The notes under the pieces are model-generated. The model worked only from the letters and a program-made list of their open reading frames with translations. It ran no database searches and was not told the DNA's origin. DNA of 64,000 nucleotides. It comes from Fusobacterium varium (lineage in GTDB: Bacteria; Fusobacteriota; Fusobacteriia; Fusobacteriales; Fusobacteriaceae). The stretch lies in the NCBI GenBank assembly GCA_900637705.1, contig LR134390.1:2976001-3040000 (forward strand), written 5' to 3'. Both the position numbers and the translations under genes were made by a program. How positions within the stretch are numbered: the first letter of the stretch is position 1; each line of letters opens with the position of its first letter. This document shows, in pieces, positions 19,172 through 28,780 of this stretch.

Positions 19172-19729
19172 TTACGACTTTTTACCTTCTTTTCTTCTAA
19201 TAACTTCATCAGAATATTTAACACCTTTTCCTTTGTATGGCTCAGGTGGTCTTTTAGCTCTGATGTTAGCTGCTACTTGACCTACTACTTCTTTTTCGAT
19301 TCCTTCGATATGAATAGTAGTATTTTTTTCTACAGTGAATTTGATTCCAGGAACCTCATCAATGATTATAGGATGAGAAAATCCTAAAGATAATTCTAAT
19401 CCTTTTCCTTTTTCAGCAGCTCTGTATCCAACCCCTACTAGGTTTAAAGTTTTCTTAAATCCTTCTGAAACTCCAACTACCATGTTGTTTAATAGAGCTC
19501 TAGTTGTTCCATGTATAGCTCTAACTTCTGGTAAATCATTAGGTCTTTCAATAACGATTTCGTTCAAACTTTCATGATGCTTTTCTTCTTTTGTATGTTT
19601 TATTACTAATTCTTTGTTAAATTCTTTCTTTAAAGTACCTTTAGGACCTTTTACAGTAACTTCGTTTCCATTAACTGTAACTTCAACTCCAGAAGGCACA
19701 ACAATAGGTTTTTTACCTACTCTTGACAT
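19172..19729 (-). CDS. rplF: 50S ribosomal protein L6
   Basis: Two-domain protein near the GTPase-associated region. The 185 residues start [17 protein letters not shown] and end with [19 protein letters not shown], the L6 signature. An insert-like charged stretch ([15 protein letters not shown], residues 44-58) in the first domain makes it a few residues longer than the usual 175-180. Confidence 0.96.
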   Translation of the reverse strand: MSRVGKKPIVVPSGVEVTVNGNEVTVKGPKGTLKKEFNKELVIKHTKEEKHHESLNEIVIERPNDLPEVRAIHGTTRALLNNMVVGVSEGFKKTLNLVGVGYRAAEKGKGLELSLGFSHPIIIDEVPGIKFTVEKNTTIHIEGIEKEVVGQVAANIRAKRPPEPYKGKGVKYSDEVIRRKEGKKS

Positions 19730-19754
19730 TTACTAGACACCTCCTAAGTTTTAA

Positions 19755-20150
19755 TTACCAAACAAATGCAAGTATTTCTCCACCTACGTTTTCTCTTCTA
19801 GCTACTCTGTCAGTAACGATTCCCTTAGAAGTGGATACGATTGCAATTCCTAGTCCTGATAAAACTCTTGGCATATCTTCAACTGAAGAATACACTCTTC
19901 TACCTGGTTTAGAAATTCTTTTGATTCCTTTGATAATTCTGTCTTTTCCATCATATTTTAAGTACACTCTTATACTTTTTTTGTTCCCATCAGTAACAAC
20001 TTTATAATTTGCAATGTAACCTTCTTCCTTAAGAATTTCAGCTATTTTGTCTTTTAAAGTTGAATGAGGTATATCTACTTTTTCATGCATTACTGCATTT
20101 GCATTTCTGATTCTTGTTAACATATCAGCGATTGGATCTGTTAAATACAT
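19755..20150 (-). CDS. rpsH: 30S ribosomal protein S8
   Basis: 16S rRNA central-domain binder, and the spc-operon translational repressor in enterobacteria. The 131-residue protein begins [17 protein letters not shown] and ends with [22 protein letters not shown]; the STSKGIVTD motif is conserved. No obvious S8-binding mimic was searched for in the rplE leader. Confidence 0.97.
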   Translation of the reverse strand: MYLTDPIADMLTRIRNANAVMHEKVDIPHSTLKDKIAEILKEEGYIANYKVVTDGNKKSIRVYLKYDGKDRIIKGIKRISKPGRRVYSSVEDMPRVLSGLGIAIVSTSKGIVTDRVARRENVGGEILAFVW

Positions 20151-20176
20151 CTACGAAAATCCTCCTTCCTATCAAA

Positions 20177-20464
20177 TTACCAAGATGATTTCTTAACTCC
20201 TGGTATAACTCCAGCTCCTGCAAGCTGTCTGAATTTTACTCTTGAAATTCCAAATTCTCTCATGAATCCTCTTGGTCTTCCGTCTAACTGACATCTATTT
20301 CTTTTTCTAACTGCTGAAGAGTCTTTTGGAAGTTTATTTAATTCAAACATAGCTTCCATATCTCCCTCTGCAACTCTCTTTTTAAGTTCTGCTCTTTTTT
20401 CAGCATATTTATCACATAGTTCAGCTCTTTTCGCATCTCTAGCGATCATTGACTTCTTTGCCAT
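20177..20464 (-). CDS. rpsN: 30S ribosomal protein S14, zinc-independent form
   Basis: Head protein of the small subunit. The 95-residue length and the lack of the CxxC pairs of the short zinc form identify the long (C-) type; the conserved C-terminus [21 protein letters not shown] is present. It is located between rplE and rpsH as normal. Because the zinc-free form is the one in the operon, zinc starvation should not limit S14 here. Confidence 0.96.
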   Translation of the reverse strand: MAKKSMIARDAKRAELCDKYAEKRAELKKRVAEGDMEAMFELNKLPKDSSAVRKRNRCQLDGRPRGFMREFGISRVKFRQLAGAGVIPGVKKSSW

Positions 20465-20486
20465 CTATTCCTTACCCTCCTCACTA

Positions 20487-21038
20487 TTACTTTTTGAAAG
20501 GCATTCCAAACGCCTTAAGTAAAGCTCTTCCTTCTTCGTCATCTTTTGCAGAAGAAACCATAGTGATAGACATTCCTAAAAGTTTATCAACTTTATCGAA
20601 TTCAATTTCAGGGAAAACTAATTGATCTCTTAATCCTAGAGAGTAGTTTCCTCTTCCATCAAATGCGTCAGCTGGAACTCCTTCGAAGTCTCTTACTCTT
20701 GGAAGAACTACATTCACTAATCTATCTAAAAAGTCGTACATTCTTTCTTTTCTTAAAGTAACTTTTGCTCCGATTGGCATTCCTTCTCTTAACTTAAATC
20801 CAGCTTCAGATTTTTTAGCTTTTCTTACTACTGGCTTTTGTCCAGAGATGATAGTTAAATCTCCCATAGCTGCATCTATTAATTTTACATTTTGAGTAGC
20901 TTCTCCTACTCCCATATTTACAACTATTTTTTCTAGCTTTGGACATTCCATAATGTTATTAATTCCTAAGTCTTTCATAAGAGCTGGAACTATAACATCG
21001 TTATACAATTTATGATATCTAGAAACGTATTTAGACAC
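20487..21038 (-). CDS. rplE: 50S ribosomal protein L5
   Basis: 5S rRNA-binding protein contacting the P-site tRNA. The 183 residues have the N-terminal [19 protein letters not shown] block and [15 protein letters not shown] near residue 36; the C-terminal [18 protein letters not shown] is typical. It sits between rplX and rpsN. Confidence 0.97.
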   Translation of the reverse strand: MSKYVSRYHKLYNDVIVPALMKDLGINNIMECPKLEKIVVNMGVGEATQNVKLIDAAMGDLTIISGQKPVVRKAKKSEAGFKLREGMPIGAKVTLRKERMYDFLDRLVNVVLPRVRDFEGVPADAFDGRGNYSLGLRDQLVFPEIEFDKVDKLLGMSITMVSSAKDDEEGRALLKAFGMPFKK

Positions 21039-21056
21039 TTACGTTTTCCTCCCTTC

Positions 21057-21398
21057 TTATAGAACTTCTCCAGATACTTTAGAGTATCTTACTTTTTTAC
21101 CATCTACTACTTTATGACCAACTCTTGTAGGTTTTCCTGCTTTTTCATCAAAAAGCATAACTTTTGATGAGAATATAGCAGCTTCCTTAGTTACAACTCC
21201 ACCTTGTGGGTTTATTGGAGTTGGCTTCATATGTTTAGTAATCATGTTTATTCCTTCAACTACTACCTTCCCTTTTTTAGGGAATACTTTTAAAACTTTA
21301 CCTGTTTTACCTTTGTCTTTTCCAGAGATGACATATACTAAATCTCCAGTCTTTACATGTAATGATTCAGGTACAAATTTGATCTTAGGTTTAGCCAC
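21057..21398 (-). CDS. rplX: 50S ribosomal protein L24
   Basis: Assembly initiator protein with an N-terminal KOW motif ([21 protein letters not shown], residues 18-38). The 113-residue protein is standard in size. ATG follows AGAGAGGAGGCTAATAGTCG and lies 22 bases downstream of rplN. Confidence 0.97.
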   Translation of the reverse strand: MAKPKIKFVPESLHVKTGDLVYVISGKDKGKTGKVLKVFPKKGKVVVEGINMITKHMKPTPINPQGGVVTKEAAIFSSKVMLFDEKAGKPTRVGHKVVDGKKVRYSKVSGEVL

Positions 21399-21420
21399 GA
21401 CTATTAGCCTCCTCTCTTAA

Positions 21421-21789
21421 TTAGATTACTTCAGGAGCTAGAGATACTATTTTCATAAAGTTTTTTGCTCTTAGCTCTCTTGCAACTGGTCCAAATATTC
21501 TTGTTGCTTTTGGTTCATTGTTAGTATTGATTATAACTCCTGCGTTATCATCAAATTTTATATATGATCCATCTTCTCTTCTTAATTCTTTTCTTGTTCT
21601 TACTATTACAGCTTTTACTACGTCACCTTTTTTAACGTTTCCACCAGGTATTGCTTCCTTAACTGATGCGACAACGATGTCACCAATTCTTCCGAATCTT
21701 TTTTTAGATCCACCAAGAACTCTTATAATCATAAGTTTCTTAGCTCCAGAGTTGTCAGCAACATTAAGGATAGTTTGTTGTTGTACCAT
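21421..21789 (-). CDS. rplN: 50S ribosomal protein L14
   Basis: Interface protein forming an intersubunit bridge. The 122-residue sequence starts [27 protein letters not shown] and ends with [12 protein letters not shown], both characteristic. ATG follows AGAGGAGGATATTTTA. Spacing and order (rpsQ-rplN-rplX) are conserved. Confidence 0.97.
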   Translation of the reverse strand: MVQQQTILNVADNSGAKKLMIIRVLGGSKKRFGRIGDIVVASVKEAIPGGNVKKGDVVKAVIVRTRKELRREDGSYIKFDDNAGVIINTNNEPKATRIFGPVARELRAKNFMKIVSLAPEVI

Positions 21790-21819
21790 TAAAATATCCT
21801 CCTCTCACAATAATTGGAA

Positions 21820-22071
21820 TTATCTAGCTTTTTCGACAATCTCTACTAGTCTCCATCTTTTATCTCTTGATAATGGTCTAGTTTCCATAATTCTTACTCT
21901 ATCTCCAGTTTGAGCTACATTATTTTCATCGTGAGCTTTAAACTTAGTAGTACTTTTTACTCTCTTTTTATAGATAGGATGTAAAGTCATTGTTTCTATT
22001 GCAATAACAATTGTTTTATCCATCTTGTCAGAAACAACTATTCCTTCTCTAACTTTTCTTTCGTTTCTCAA
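21820..22071 (-). CDS. rpsQ: 30S ribosomal protein S17
   Basis: 16S rRNA-binding OB-fold protein, 83 residues: [26 protein letters not shown], followed by [21 protein letters not shown], the typical S17 core. It lies 51 bases after rpmC, one of the wider gaps in this part of the operon. Confidence 0.97.
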   Translation of the reverse strand: MRNERKVREGIVVSDKMDKTIVIAIETMTLHPIYKKRVKSTTKFKAHDENNVAQTGDRVRIMETRPLSRDKRWRLVEIVEKAR

Positions 22072-22122
22072 GACATTAACCTCCTCTTCCTAAGAATCAA
22101 AACATCTATAAACTGAACGAGA

Positions 22123-22305
22123 TTATCTTTCATTTAAGATTGTGTTAATTCTAGCAATTTCTCTTCTAACTTCTCTAATTTTAGCAGTGTTAGTAAGTTG
22201 ACCTAATGAAAGTTGGAACTTTAGGTTGAATAATTCTTCCTTAAGCTCTTTACACTTAACAACTAAGTCTTCAGTAGACATTTCTCTTATTTCCTTAGCT
22301 CTCAT
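22123..22305 (-). CDS. rpmC: 50S ribosomal protein L29
   Basis: Two-helix protein at the tunnel exit where trigger factor docks. The 60 residues ([20 protein letters not shown]) are the usual length. The start ATG shares a base with the rplP stop (TAATG), indicating coupled translation. Confidence 0.96.
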   Translation of the reverse strand: MRAKEIREMSTEDLVVKCKELKEELFNLKFQLSLGQLTNTAKIREVRREIARINTILNER

Positions 22306-22727
22306 TAGTTTTCACCACCATTCTCTTTCTTTACGATTTTACAACTAATTGGAAGTTTCATTGCAGCTTTTCTCAAAGCTACTAATGCTCTTTCTTCAGT
22401 TACTCCTGAAACTTCGAACATGATTCTTCCAGGTTTTACAACTGCTACCCAACCTTCAACATTTCCTTTACCTTTACCCATTCTCACTCCAGCTGGTCTT
22501 GCTGTGATTGGTTTGTCAGGAAATATTCTAATAAAAGTTTTTCCTTCTCTTTTAAAAGTTCTGTTGATAGCAACCCTGCATGATTCTATTTGTCTATTAG
22601 TAATCCAGTGTGGCTCAAGAGCTTGTAGTCCGTAATCTCCGAATGCTACAGTATTTCCTCTTTGAGCAGTACCTTTCATTCTACCTCTAAACATTTTTCT
22701 ATGTTTTGTTCTTTTTGGCATTAACAT
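22305..22727 (-). CDS. rplP: 50S ribosomal protein L16
   Basis: Large-subunit protein near the A-site tRNA elbow. The 140 residues begin [20 protein letters not shown] and contain [29 protein letters not shown] with the conserved Arg and Gly. The gene follows rpsC by two bases and overlaps rpmC by one. Confidence 0.97.
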   Translation of the reverse strand: MLMPKRTKHRKMFRGRMKGTAQRGNTVAFGDYGLQALEPHWITNRQIESCRVAINRTFKREGKTFIRIFPDKPITARPAGVRMGKGKGNVEGWVAVVKPGRIMFEVSGVTEERALVALRKAAMKLPISCKIVKKENGGEN

Positions 22728-22729
22728 GA

Positions 22730-23386
22730 CTACGCTTCTCCTCCTTCCCTTTTAGTTGGAAGAACTTCACCATGGAAAACCCATACTTTTATTCCTAGAG
22801 CTCCATAAGTAGTGTGAGCTGTTGCTACTGCATAATCAATATCAGCTCTTAGTGTATGTAAAGGAACTTTACCTTCAACTACCCATTCAGCTCTGGCAAT
22901 TTCTGCTCCATTTAGTCTTCCAGAAACCATAACTTTGATTCCTTTAGCTCCAGCTCTCATAGCTCTCATAATAGCTTGGCTTACAGCTCTTTTATATGCT
23001 ACCCTTTTTTCAATTGAAGTAGCTATATTTTCTGCAACAAGTACAGCATCTTTATTAAATTCTTTTACTTCTTGAACTTTAACTGTTACTTTTTTACCAG
23101 TTAATTTTTCAAGTAATACTCTAAGATTATCTATCTCAGCACCTTTTCTTCCTATGATTATACCTGCTTTTGCAGTATAAACAAGAACAACTACATTAGA
23201 AGGAGAAGTTCTTTCGATCTTTACCTTCGATATCCCTGCATGGAAGTAGTTCTTCTTGATAAGTTCTCTGATTTTTACATCTTCATGGAAGTACTTAGCG
23301 TATTCCTTCTTATCTGCATACCAGTTAGAATCCCAAGATCTTGTTATTCCTAATCTTAGTCCTCTAGGGTCTACTTTTTGTCCCAC
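22730..23386 (-). CDS. rpsC: 30S ribosomal protein S3
   Basis: Part of the mRNA entry gate with helicase activity. The 218 residues start [22 protein letters not shown]. The KH domain ([20 protein letters not shown], residues 69-88) and the C-terminal [20 protein letters not shown] block are intact. Confidence 0.97.
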   Translation of the reverse strand: MGQKVDPRGLRLGITRSWDSNWYADKKEYAKYFHEDVKIRELIKKNYFHAGISKVKIERTSPSNVVVLVYTAKAGIIIGRKGAEIDNLRVLLEKLTGKKVTVKVQEVKEFNKDAVLVAENIATSIEKRVAYKRAVSQAIMRAMRAGAKGIKVMVSGRLNGAEIARAEWVVEGKVPLHTLRADIDYAVATAHTTYGALGIKVWVFHGEVLPTKREGGEA

Positions 23387-23403
23387 AGTCTTACCTCCTT
23401 AAA

Positions 23404-23736
23404 CTACTTTTCAGAAACTGCCACTACAATGTGAGCTGTTGGTTTTCTGATTATATCCGCTCTTCCCATAGCTCTAGGCATTATTCTTTTAAGAGCTGGT
23501 CCGTCATTAATCATTATTGTTGAAACTACTAACTTATCTTCATCCATTTTGAAGTTGTTAGTTGCATTAGCAACAGCTGATGCTAATGTTTTCTTTATAA
23601 TTCTAGCTGCTTTTTTGTTTGTAAAATCTAGAATATCTAATGCTTCTAGCGCTGATTTTCCTCTTACTAAGTCAGCTACTAACCTAGCTTTTCTAGGAGA
23701 CAATCTTACGAATCTAGTTATTGCTCTAGCTTCCAC
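23404..23736 (-). CDS. rplV: 50S ribosomal protein L22
   Basis: Lines the peptide exit tunnel. From the GTG at 23736, with AAAGGAGG eight bases upstream, the protein is 110 residues and begins (M)EARAITRFVRLSPRKARLVAD as in the family; a longer frame from ATG at 23766 adds ten residues before the ribosome binding site and is rejected. The tunnel loop lies near IMPRAMGRADIIRK. Confidence 0.95.
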   Translation of the reverse strand: MEARAITRFVRLSPRKARLVADLVRGKSALEALDILDFTNKKAARIIKKTLASAVANATNNFKMDEDKLVVSTIMINDGPALKRIMPRAMGRADIIRKPTAHIVVAVSEK

Positions 23737-23788
23737 TAGTCCAACCTCCTTTATATCATACATCAATAAAATTTAGTATTTTATATTA

Positions 23789-24066
23789 TTATTTTTTCTT
23801 CTTTTTATCCACACCGTGTCCGTAGTAAGTTCTAGTTGGTGCAAACTCACCTAGTTTGTGTCCAACCATTTGCTCAGTTACGTGAACAGGTATGTGCTTT
23901 TTACCATTGTACACACCAAAAGTGATTCCAATGAAATTAGGGAATATAGTCGATCTTCTTGACCAAGTTTTAATTACTGCTTTTAAGTTTTCAGTTGCAA
24001 CTGCATCTTCAACTTTTTTCATTAAGTGGTGGTCACAGAAAGGTCCTTTTTTAATGATCTAGCCAT
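23789..24066 (-). CDS. rpsS: 30S ribosomal protein S19 (one single-base deletion)
   Basis: Head protein of the small subunit. The gene starts ATG GCT AGA TCA (MARSLKKGPF...) at 24066, but the coding strand has six A at 24052-24047 where seven are required, so the frame is lost after residue 6. Adding one A joins it to the downstream frame ([18 protein letters not shown]...) to give the normal 92-residue S19 with [10 protein letters not shown] and [14 protein letters not shown]19 is essential, so a sequencing error is most likely. Confidence 0.93.
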
Positions 24067-24090
24067 TACCTATTAGCCTCCTCTCGAAAA

Positions 24091-24921
24091 TTATTTATCG
24101 TTTCTTCTTCTTACGATAAATTTATCTGTAGTTTTCTTACCTCTAGTTTTAACACCCATTGCAGGTTTACCCCAAGGTGTTAAAGGAGCTTTTCTACCTA
24201 CTGGATTCTTACCTTCTCCTCCTCCATGAGGGTGATCAACAGGGTTCATTACAGATCCTCTTACATGAGGTCTTTTACCCATATTTCTGTTTCTTCCAGC
24301 TTTACCGATTTGAACTAAGCTATGTTCAGAATTTCCTACTTCTCCGATAGTTGCCATACATTCACCGTGAATTAATCTAAGTTCACCTGATGGTAACTCT
24401 ATGTGACAGTAAGTTCCTTCTTTAGCAACAAGTCTTGCTGCTGTTCCTGCGGATCTTACTAATTGTCCACCCTTTCCTCTTTGTAGTTCAATATTATGAA
24501 TTTGAACCCCTACTGGCATGTCTTTTATTTTTAGTGCGTTTCCTGGTTTAATCTCAGCTTGAGATCCTGCCATAACCATGTCGCCCTTTTTTAATCCTTT
24601 AGGTGCTAGTATGTATCTTTTCTCTCCATCTACATAGAATAGAAGAGCAATATTAGCAGTTCTATTTGGATCGTACTCGATAGATTCTACTCTAGCAGGT
24701 ACATCAAGTTTGTTTCTTTTGAAGTCGATAATTCTGTAAAGTCTTTTGTGTCCTTTTTGTCTGTCTCTACAAGTTCTGTGTCCATAGTTGTCTCTACCAT
24801 AAGCAGATTTTAAAGGTACAGTTAAAGACTTTTCAGGTCTTACATTATCTAAATCTTCATTGACTAATCTAGACATATGTCTTGTTCCATTAGTCATTGC
24901 TTTCATTTTTCTAATAGCCAT
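24091..24921 (-). CDS. rplB: 50S ribosomal protein L2
   Basis: Needed for subunit association and peptidyl transfer. In the 276 residues an OB-fold domain ([20 protein letters not shown]) is followed by an SH3-like domain. The conserved HPHGGGEG loop near residue 230 holds the functionally important His. ATG follows GGAGGTTAAGCAAAA. Gene order rplC-rplD-rplW-rplB-rpsS is standard. Confidence 0.97.
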   Translation of the reverse strand: MAIRKMKAMTNGTRHMSRLVNEDLDNVRPEKSLTVPLKSAYGRDNYGHRTCRDRQKGHKRLYRIIDFKRNKLDVPARVESIEYDPNRTANIALLFYVDGEKRYILAPKGLKKGDMVMAGSQAEIKPGNALKIKDMPVGVQIHNIELQRGKGGQLVRSAGTAARLVAKEGTYCHIELPSGELRLIHGECMATIGEVGNSEHSLVQIGKAGRNRNMGKRPHVRGSVMNPVDHPHGGGEGKNPVGRKAPLTPWGKPAMGVKTRGKKTTDKFIVRRRNDK

Positions 24922-24974
24922 TTTTGCTTAACCTCCGTTTAGACCTATATATATCTTTAGCCGTTTTACAGTAT

Positions 24975-25262
24975 TTATACTTCTTTAAAGTAAGTTATTG
25001 TATTTCCTTGAGCTAATTTAACGATTGCCTTCTTTTTAGCTTGAGTTTTGTAAAGTTTCATTCCGTGTCTTTTAGTAACAGGTTTGCTGTTAAGAGTTGA
25101 TACTGTTTCAACTTTTACATTAAATAATTCCTCAATTGCTTTTTTGATTTGAATCTTGTTAGCTTTTGGGCTCACTTCGAAAGTGTACTTGTTGTACTCT
25201 CTTCTAAGTGTTTCAGTTTTTTCAGTTATTACAGGTTTTTTTACTATATCATATGATGTCAT
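24975..25262 (-). CDS. rplW: 50S ribosomal protein L23
   Basis: Docking site for trigger factor and SRP at the tunnel exit. The 95-residue protein reads SYDIVKKPVITEKTETLRRE, then NKYTFEVSPKANKIQIKKAIE, the family signature. Its ATG overlaps the rplD stop by one base (TAATG). Confidence 0.97.
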   Translation of the reverse strand: MTSYDIVKKPVITEKTETLRREYNKYTFEVSPKANKIQIKKAIEELFNVKVETVSTLNSKPVTKRHGMKLYKTQAKKKAIVKLAQGNTITYFKEV

Positions 25263-25894
25263 TATCCAAGCACCTCCTCTATTGTAGTTAGTGCCTCTTT
25301 AGTAAGAATTACTTTTTCTTGTTTTAGAAGCCAGTATACACCAATTTCATTTGGTTGTAATACAACTGCATTTTCAAGGTTTCTTACTGATAAGTATAAG
25401 TTGTAATCTGCTTGTTCAGCAAGATCATTTACTACGAATAATTGCTTTGTAGTTGCATTTATTGCATTTGTTAAAGCTATTATTGTTTTTGTTTTTGGTG
25501 TATCAATTGTACCATCAAGTACAAGGATATCTCCATTAGCTACTTTAGCTGATAAAGCTGATCTTAGAGCTAGGTTTCTAACTTTTTTGTTAACTTTTTT
25601 CTCATATGATCTTGGGTGAGGACCAAATGTAACTCCTCCTCCTACCATATGTGGAGCTCTGATAGTACCTTGTCTTGCTCTACCAGTTCCTTTTTGTTTG
25701 AAAGGTTTTCTTCCCCCTCCTCTAACCATTGCTCTAGTCTTAGTAGCTGCAGTTCCTTGTCTAGCAGCTGCTAATTCTGCAGTCAATACTTCATGAAGTA
25801 CTGCTTGATTAGGTTCAATCCCAAACACTGTATCTTTAACTTCAACAGTTCCAGTTTGAGTTCCTGTCAAGTCATATATGTTTAAAACTGCCAT
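25262..25894 (-). CDS. rplD: 50S ribosomal protein L4
   Basis: Tunnel-lining protein and, in several bacteria, the S10-operon autoregulator. The 210 residues contain the extended loop [20 protein letters not shown] at about residues 60-79, which reaches the tunnel constriction. ATG follows AGGAGGAAAATA. It could be the ligand of the structured RNA found before rplC or rpsJ, by analogy only. Confidence 0.97.
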   Translation of the reverse strand: MAVLNIYDLTGTQTGTVEVKDTVFGIEPNQAVLHEVLTAELAAARQGTAATKTRAMVRGGGRKPFKQKGTGRARQGTIRAPHMVGGGVTFGPHPRSYEKKVNKKVRNLALRSALSAKVANGDILVLDGTIDTPKTKTIIALTNAINATTKQLFVVNDLAEQADYNLYLSVRNLENAVVLQPNEIGVYWLLKQEKVILTKEALTTIEEVLG

Positions 25895-25924
25895 TATTTT
25901 CCTCCTTCCACATCTACTAACCTA

Positions 25925-26551
25925 TTATTTTTTTACTGCTGGTTTAACTACTATATAACTGTTTTTTGATCCAGGTACTGCACCTTTGATCAATAGTAGA
26001 TTGTTTTCAACATCTACTTTCACTACTTTTAAGTTTTGAACAGTTACAGTTGCATTCCCGTATTGTCCAGCCATTCTTTTACCTTTAAGAACTTTCCCTG
26101 GCCATGATGACATTCCGATAGAACCTCCAAGTCTGTGGTTTCTAGAAACCCCGTGAGATGCTCTGTTTCCACCGAAGTTATGTCTTTTCATAACCCCTGC
26201 TGTACCTTTACCTTTTGAAGTACCAGTAATATCTACATACTCTACTTCAGCTAAGACATCAGCTTTGATTTCTTGACCAAGTTCAAAACCTTCTACAGAA
26301 TCTACTCTTAATTCTTTTACGAATCTTTGAGGGTTAACTCCTGCTTTTTTGAAGATTCCCATAATTGGTTTAGTAGTGTTTTTTTCCTTTTTCTCATCAA
26401 ATCCTAATTGTAGAGCTGTATATCCATCATTTTCTACAGTCTTCTTTTGAAGAACATAGTTAGGACCAGCTTCAACAACTGTTACTGGAATGAATTTTCC
26501 ATCCTCAAATATTTGAGTCATTCCAATTTTCTTTGCTAAAATTCCTGACAT
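25925..26551 (-). CDS. rplC: 50S ribosomal protein L3
   Basis: Early-assembly protein near the peptidyl transferase centre. I start it at the ATG of MSGILAKKIGMTQIFEDGK (26551), which follows GATGGAGGTAAAAACA, giving 208 residues; an upstream frame adds 27 residues that run back into the structured leader. The loop GTAGVMKRHNFGGNRASHG is present. It is separated from rpsJ by an unusually long 189-base gap. Confidence 0.96.
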   Translation of the reverse strand: MSGILAKKIGMTQIFEDGKFIPVTVVEAGPNYVLQKKTVENDGYTALQLGFDEKKEKNTTKPIMGIFKKAGVNPQRFVKELRVDSVEGFELGQEIKADVLAEVEYVDITGTSKGKGTAGVMKRHNFGGNRASHGVSRNHRLGGSIGMSSWPGKVLKGKRMAGQYGNATVTVQNLKVVKVDVENNLLLIKGAVPGSKNSYIVVKPAVKK

Positions 26552-26580
26552 TGTTTTTACCTCCATCAAATAATATATTG

Positions 26581-26633
26581 GTTGACAACTTGACCTCGTG
26601 GTTCTACTGTCTAGCTTTAAAAAAAGCGTCAAC
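26581..26633 (-). promoter_or_regulatory. Three-way-junction RNA candidate just upstream of rplC
   Basis: On the minus strand GUUGAC (26633-26628) and GUCAAC (26586-26581) close a junction that holds two hairpins, GCUUU-UUUU-AAAGC and GA(A)CC-ACGA-GGUC. It lies 30-82 bases upstream of the rplC start. I do not recognise it as a named motif; a ribosomal-protein leader is the obvious guess. Confidence 0.45.
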
Positions 26634-26649
26634 TTGTATTATTCTGTAA

Positions 26650-26699
26650 GGATAATTTGGATTTCGATAACCATCTTATCAAGCACAATCAAATTACCC
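26650..26699 (-). promoter_or_regulatory. Long hairpin in the rpsJ-rplC gap
   Basis: GGGUAAUUUG and CAAAUUAUCC pair over 10 bp (one G-U), extended by AUU/AAU after a bulged C. The tip is a second helix, UUGAUAA-GAUGG-UUAUCGA. It is far more stable than expected for an AT-rich spacer and probably works with the adjoining junction at 26581-26633. Confidence 0.5.
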
Positions 26700-26740
26700 G
26701 AATTAAAACCGTGAGTGCTTTTTGAAGAAACCATCAATCA

Positions 26741-27052
26741 TTAGATTTGTTTGATTTCTATCCCGACACCAGCTGGCAAGTTAACTGCTGTTAACGAAGC
26801 GATTGTCTTTTGTGTAGAATTATTAATTTCTACCATTCTTCTGTGTACTCTCATTTCAAATTGTTCTCTTGAATCCTTGTTTACATGCACTGATCTTAAA
26901 ACAGTGTACTTTTTAATTTTAGTAGGTAATGGCATAGGTCCTGCAATCTCTGCTCCAGACTTTTTAGCAACCTCTGCTATTCTTTTAGCTGATTGATCTA
27001 ATAAAGTGTGGTCATAAGCCTTTAAGTAGATTCTTAATTTGTTAGAAGCCAT
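26741..27052 (-). CDS. rpsJ: 30S ribosomal protein S10
   Basis: Head protein of the small subunit, also the NusE partner of NusB in antitermination. The 103 residues begin [21 protein letters not shown] and include [20 protein letters not shown] and [17 protein letters not shown] follows GAAGGAGGTGTAAAGAATAG. It is the first gene of the S10 operon. Confidence 0.97.
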   Translation of the reverse strand: MASNKLRIYLKAYDHTLLDQSAKRIAEVAKKSGAEIAGPMPLPTKIKKYTVLRSVHVNKDSREQFEMRVHRRMVEINNSTQKTIASLTAVNLPAGVGIEIKQI

Positions 27053-27064
27053 CTATTCTTTACA

Positions 27065-27114
27065 CCTCCTTCAAAATCATCTTTAAGGATCAAATATCCT
27101 TATACACTCTAAGG
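27065..27114 (-). promoter_or_regulatory. rpsJ leader with mutually exclusive CCUU/AAGG pairings
   Basis: The leader RNA has four complementary blocks in a row: CCUUA (27114 side), UAAGGAU, AUCCUU and the ribosome binding site AAGGAGG. Blocks 1-2, 2-3 and 3-4 can each pair, so freeing or hiding the ribosome binding site could be switched. The blocks are only 5-6 bp, so this may be fortuitous. Confidence 0.35.
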
Positions 27115-27143
27115 ATTATATCACAGTTATAAGAAAAAGCAAA
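27115..27143 (-). promoter_or_regulatory. Extended -10 promoter of the S10 operon
   Basis: On the minus strand TGATATAAT gives a TG-N-TATAAT extended -10 (27120-27115 for TATAAT). The -35 region (TTTGCT, 17 bases upstream) is weak, which the extended -10 would offset. Confidence 0.6.
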
Positions 27144-27295
27144 GCTTTTTTTAATTTTTCAGATATTTTTTCACCTTTTTCTTAATATAAGTTAAATTCT
27201 TACTTTTATAAGAATTTTCTTGGATTTTTTTCTTTTAAAAATATCTTTTTTGAAATTTTTTTCATATTTTTTTATATACTTTTTAATATCATGTA

Positions 27296-27670
27296 TTAAA
27301 TTTCTGTAAAATATTTTCTTATACTCTTTATAGCATATAGCAATATAAAAAGTACTGTAAAAACTATCATCTCCTCTACAGTTATTATCATTCCTGGAAG
27401 CAGAGTCACAACAAAGGAAAACAGTATACTAAAAAGAAATATTTCTCTGGCCCTTTTTCTTCCTTGAATTAAAAATATTCCTGCCATAATATACAGAATA
27501 CTTCCTAATATATATTCAGCTGAAAATACTAGTCTTCCATATAAATTTATTTCTGGAATATCTTCTAATTTTAAAGGAAACAGTATAATTGTTATTCCTG
27601 CCAAAAGTTTTAAAGCTGCTGCTACTACAATTATCAATCCAATACTTCTCATTAAAAATGGTTTTTTCAT
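27296..27670 (-). CDS. Small four-helix membrane protein, function unknown
   Basis: Not recognised. The 124-residue protein has four hydrophobic segments at about residues 8-30, 44-68, 74-92 and 97-114, with short loops, and a KxxK tail (IKSIRKYFTEI). ATG follows a TGGGGGAAAAAT ribosome binding site. It is a single gene between the S10 promoter and the kinase-like gene. A perfect 11-bp inverted repeat (27729-27756) overlaps its promoter region. Confidence 0.6.
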   Translation of the reverse strand: MKKPFLMRSIGLIIVVAAALKLLAGITIILFPLKLEDIPEINLYGRLVFSAEYILGSILYIMAGIFLIQGRKRAREIFLFSILFSFVVTLLPGMIITVEEMIVFTVLFILLYAIKSIRKYFTEI

Positions 27671-27728
27671 ATTTTTCCCCCAATGTTCATATTTTCCCAG
27701 TACCTTTATTGTATCATATCAAATTACT

Positions 27729-27756
27729 AAAATATTATTCTAATAAATAATATTTT
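27729..27756. repeat. Perfect 11-bp inverted repeat upstream of the four-helix membrane gene
   Basis: AAAATATTATT (27729-27739) and AATAATATTTT (27746-27756) around CTAATA. It covers the -35 position relative to a TACAAT -10 (minus strand, 27713-27708). It may be an operator; the AT-only composition makes a chance palindrome more likely than usual. The rest of the 331-base gap 27671-28001 holds only a weak hairpin at 27834-27875 with a T-rich tail, a possible terminator of the kinase-like gene. Confidence 0.35.
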
Positions 27757-28001
27757 AAAGTTTTTTACCTAAAAATTATTTTTTATTCTTAAAATTTAAT
27801 TTTTACACTATATCTTTTTTTTAGAAAAACAAAAAGAGAAATCTATCAGAAAATAAATTCTAATTTCTTTCTCTTATCATTATTTTATATTTTTTCTTTA
27901 AGATATTAATTTCTACTATTATAACTCCTTTTATTACTCCCATGATAATAAAAGTAAATAGTTTATATTCTTTTTCTACATCAAATTTTACCTCTATCTT
28001 T

Positions 28002-28742
28002 TTAAGCTATTGCTTCAAAATGTTTTTTTAGAGAAATTTTGCCTTTAATTTTTTTGACCATTCTTAATAGAGGATATCCTTTTAATACCCATAATTTTCT
28101 TATTTCTTTAAAGCTATCAAGAAATTTTCTTCTTTTTTCATCAAGTGGTTCTGAACATCTATTTTCCCAGCATTTATATACCCCTGATATATCCACTTTT
28201 TTTAAAATCTTTTTTAATTTTTTAGGCACATACTTTGTAGATATACATGATTGAAAATCTATTATGTAAGGATATCCATTTTCTCCCATTATTATATTTC
28301 CCAAATTTCTAAGATCAAGATGCACTATCTCTTTTTCATGCATATCTCTCACATTTCTTTCCAGAGTAATAAAAAAGTCCTTTTTAATATTGTCACATTG
28401 TTTTAAAGATTTTCCTTTTATATAGGCAAAAGACAAAGTATATGGTGAAAGAAATTTCACTTGTTTAGTTACTGACATATTTCCTTCAAGCTTTTTTAAA
28501 GTTTTTCCTTCAACATTAACAGCAAATCTTCCAAAAATATTTTTTATTAACCATGGGGAACCTGAAAAATCTTTTATAGTGAGATCAATTTTTTCATCAC
28601 AATATCTAAATACTGTAGCATTTGCAAATTTCCCTTTATTCAGTAAAATAAGTTTTTCTTTCTTTATCTCTGAATTCCTATATTTTTTCTTTAAAAGACT
28701 TATTACTTTATTTTTTACTTCGTCTATATTTTTATCCAACAT
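28002..28742 (-). CDS. Kinase-fold protein of the lipopolysaccharide (Kdo/heptose) kinase type
   Basis: Probably phosphorylates a lipopolysaccharide core sugar or a related target. The 246-residue protein has the catalytic loop HLDLRNLGN near residue 144 (HxDxxxxN) and the metal-binding YIIDFQ at about residue 163, as in KdkA/WaaP-like kinases and small eukaryotic-type kinases. The N-lobe Lys is probably in LTIKDFSGSPW. There is no signal peptide. Its promoter carries two palindromic operators, so it is likely induced on demand. The exact substrate cannot be read from sequence. Confidence 0.7.
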   Translation of the reverse strand: MLDKNIDEVKNKVISLLKKKYRNSEIKKEKLILLNKGKFANATVFRYCDEKIDLTIKDFSGSPWLIKNIFGRFAVNVEGKTLKKLEGNMSVTKQVKFLSPYTLSFAYIKGKSLKQCDNIKKDFFITLERNVRDMHEKEIVHLDLRNLGNIIMGENGYPYIIDFQSCISTKYVPKKLKKILKKVDISGVYKCWENRCSEPLDEKRRKFLDSFKEIRKLWVLKGYPLLRMVKKIKGKISLKKHFEAIA

Positions 28743-28780
28743 ATTTTTACCTCTATTTACGACATTTCCTATAATTCTTT

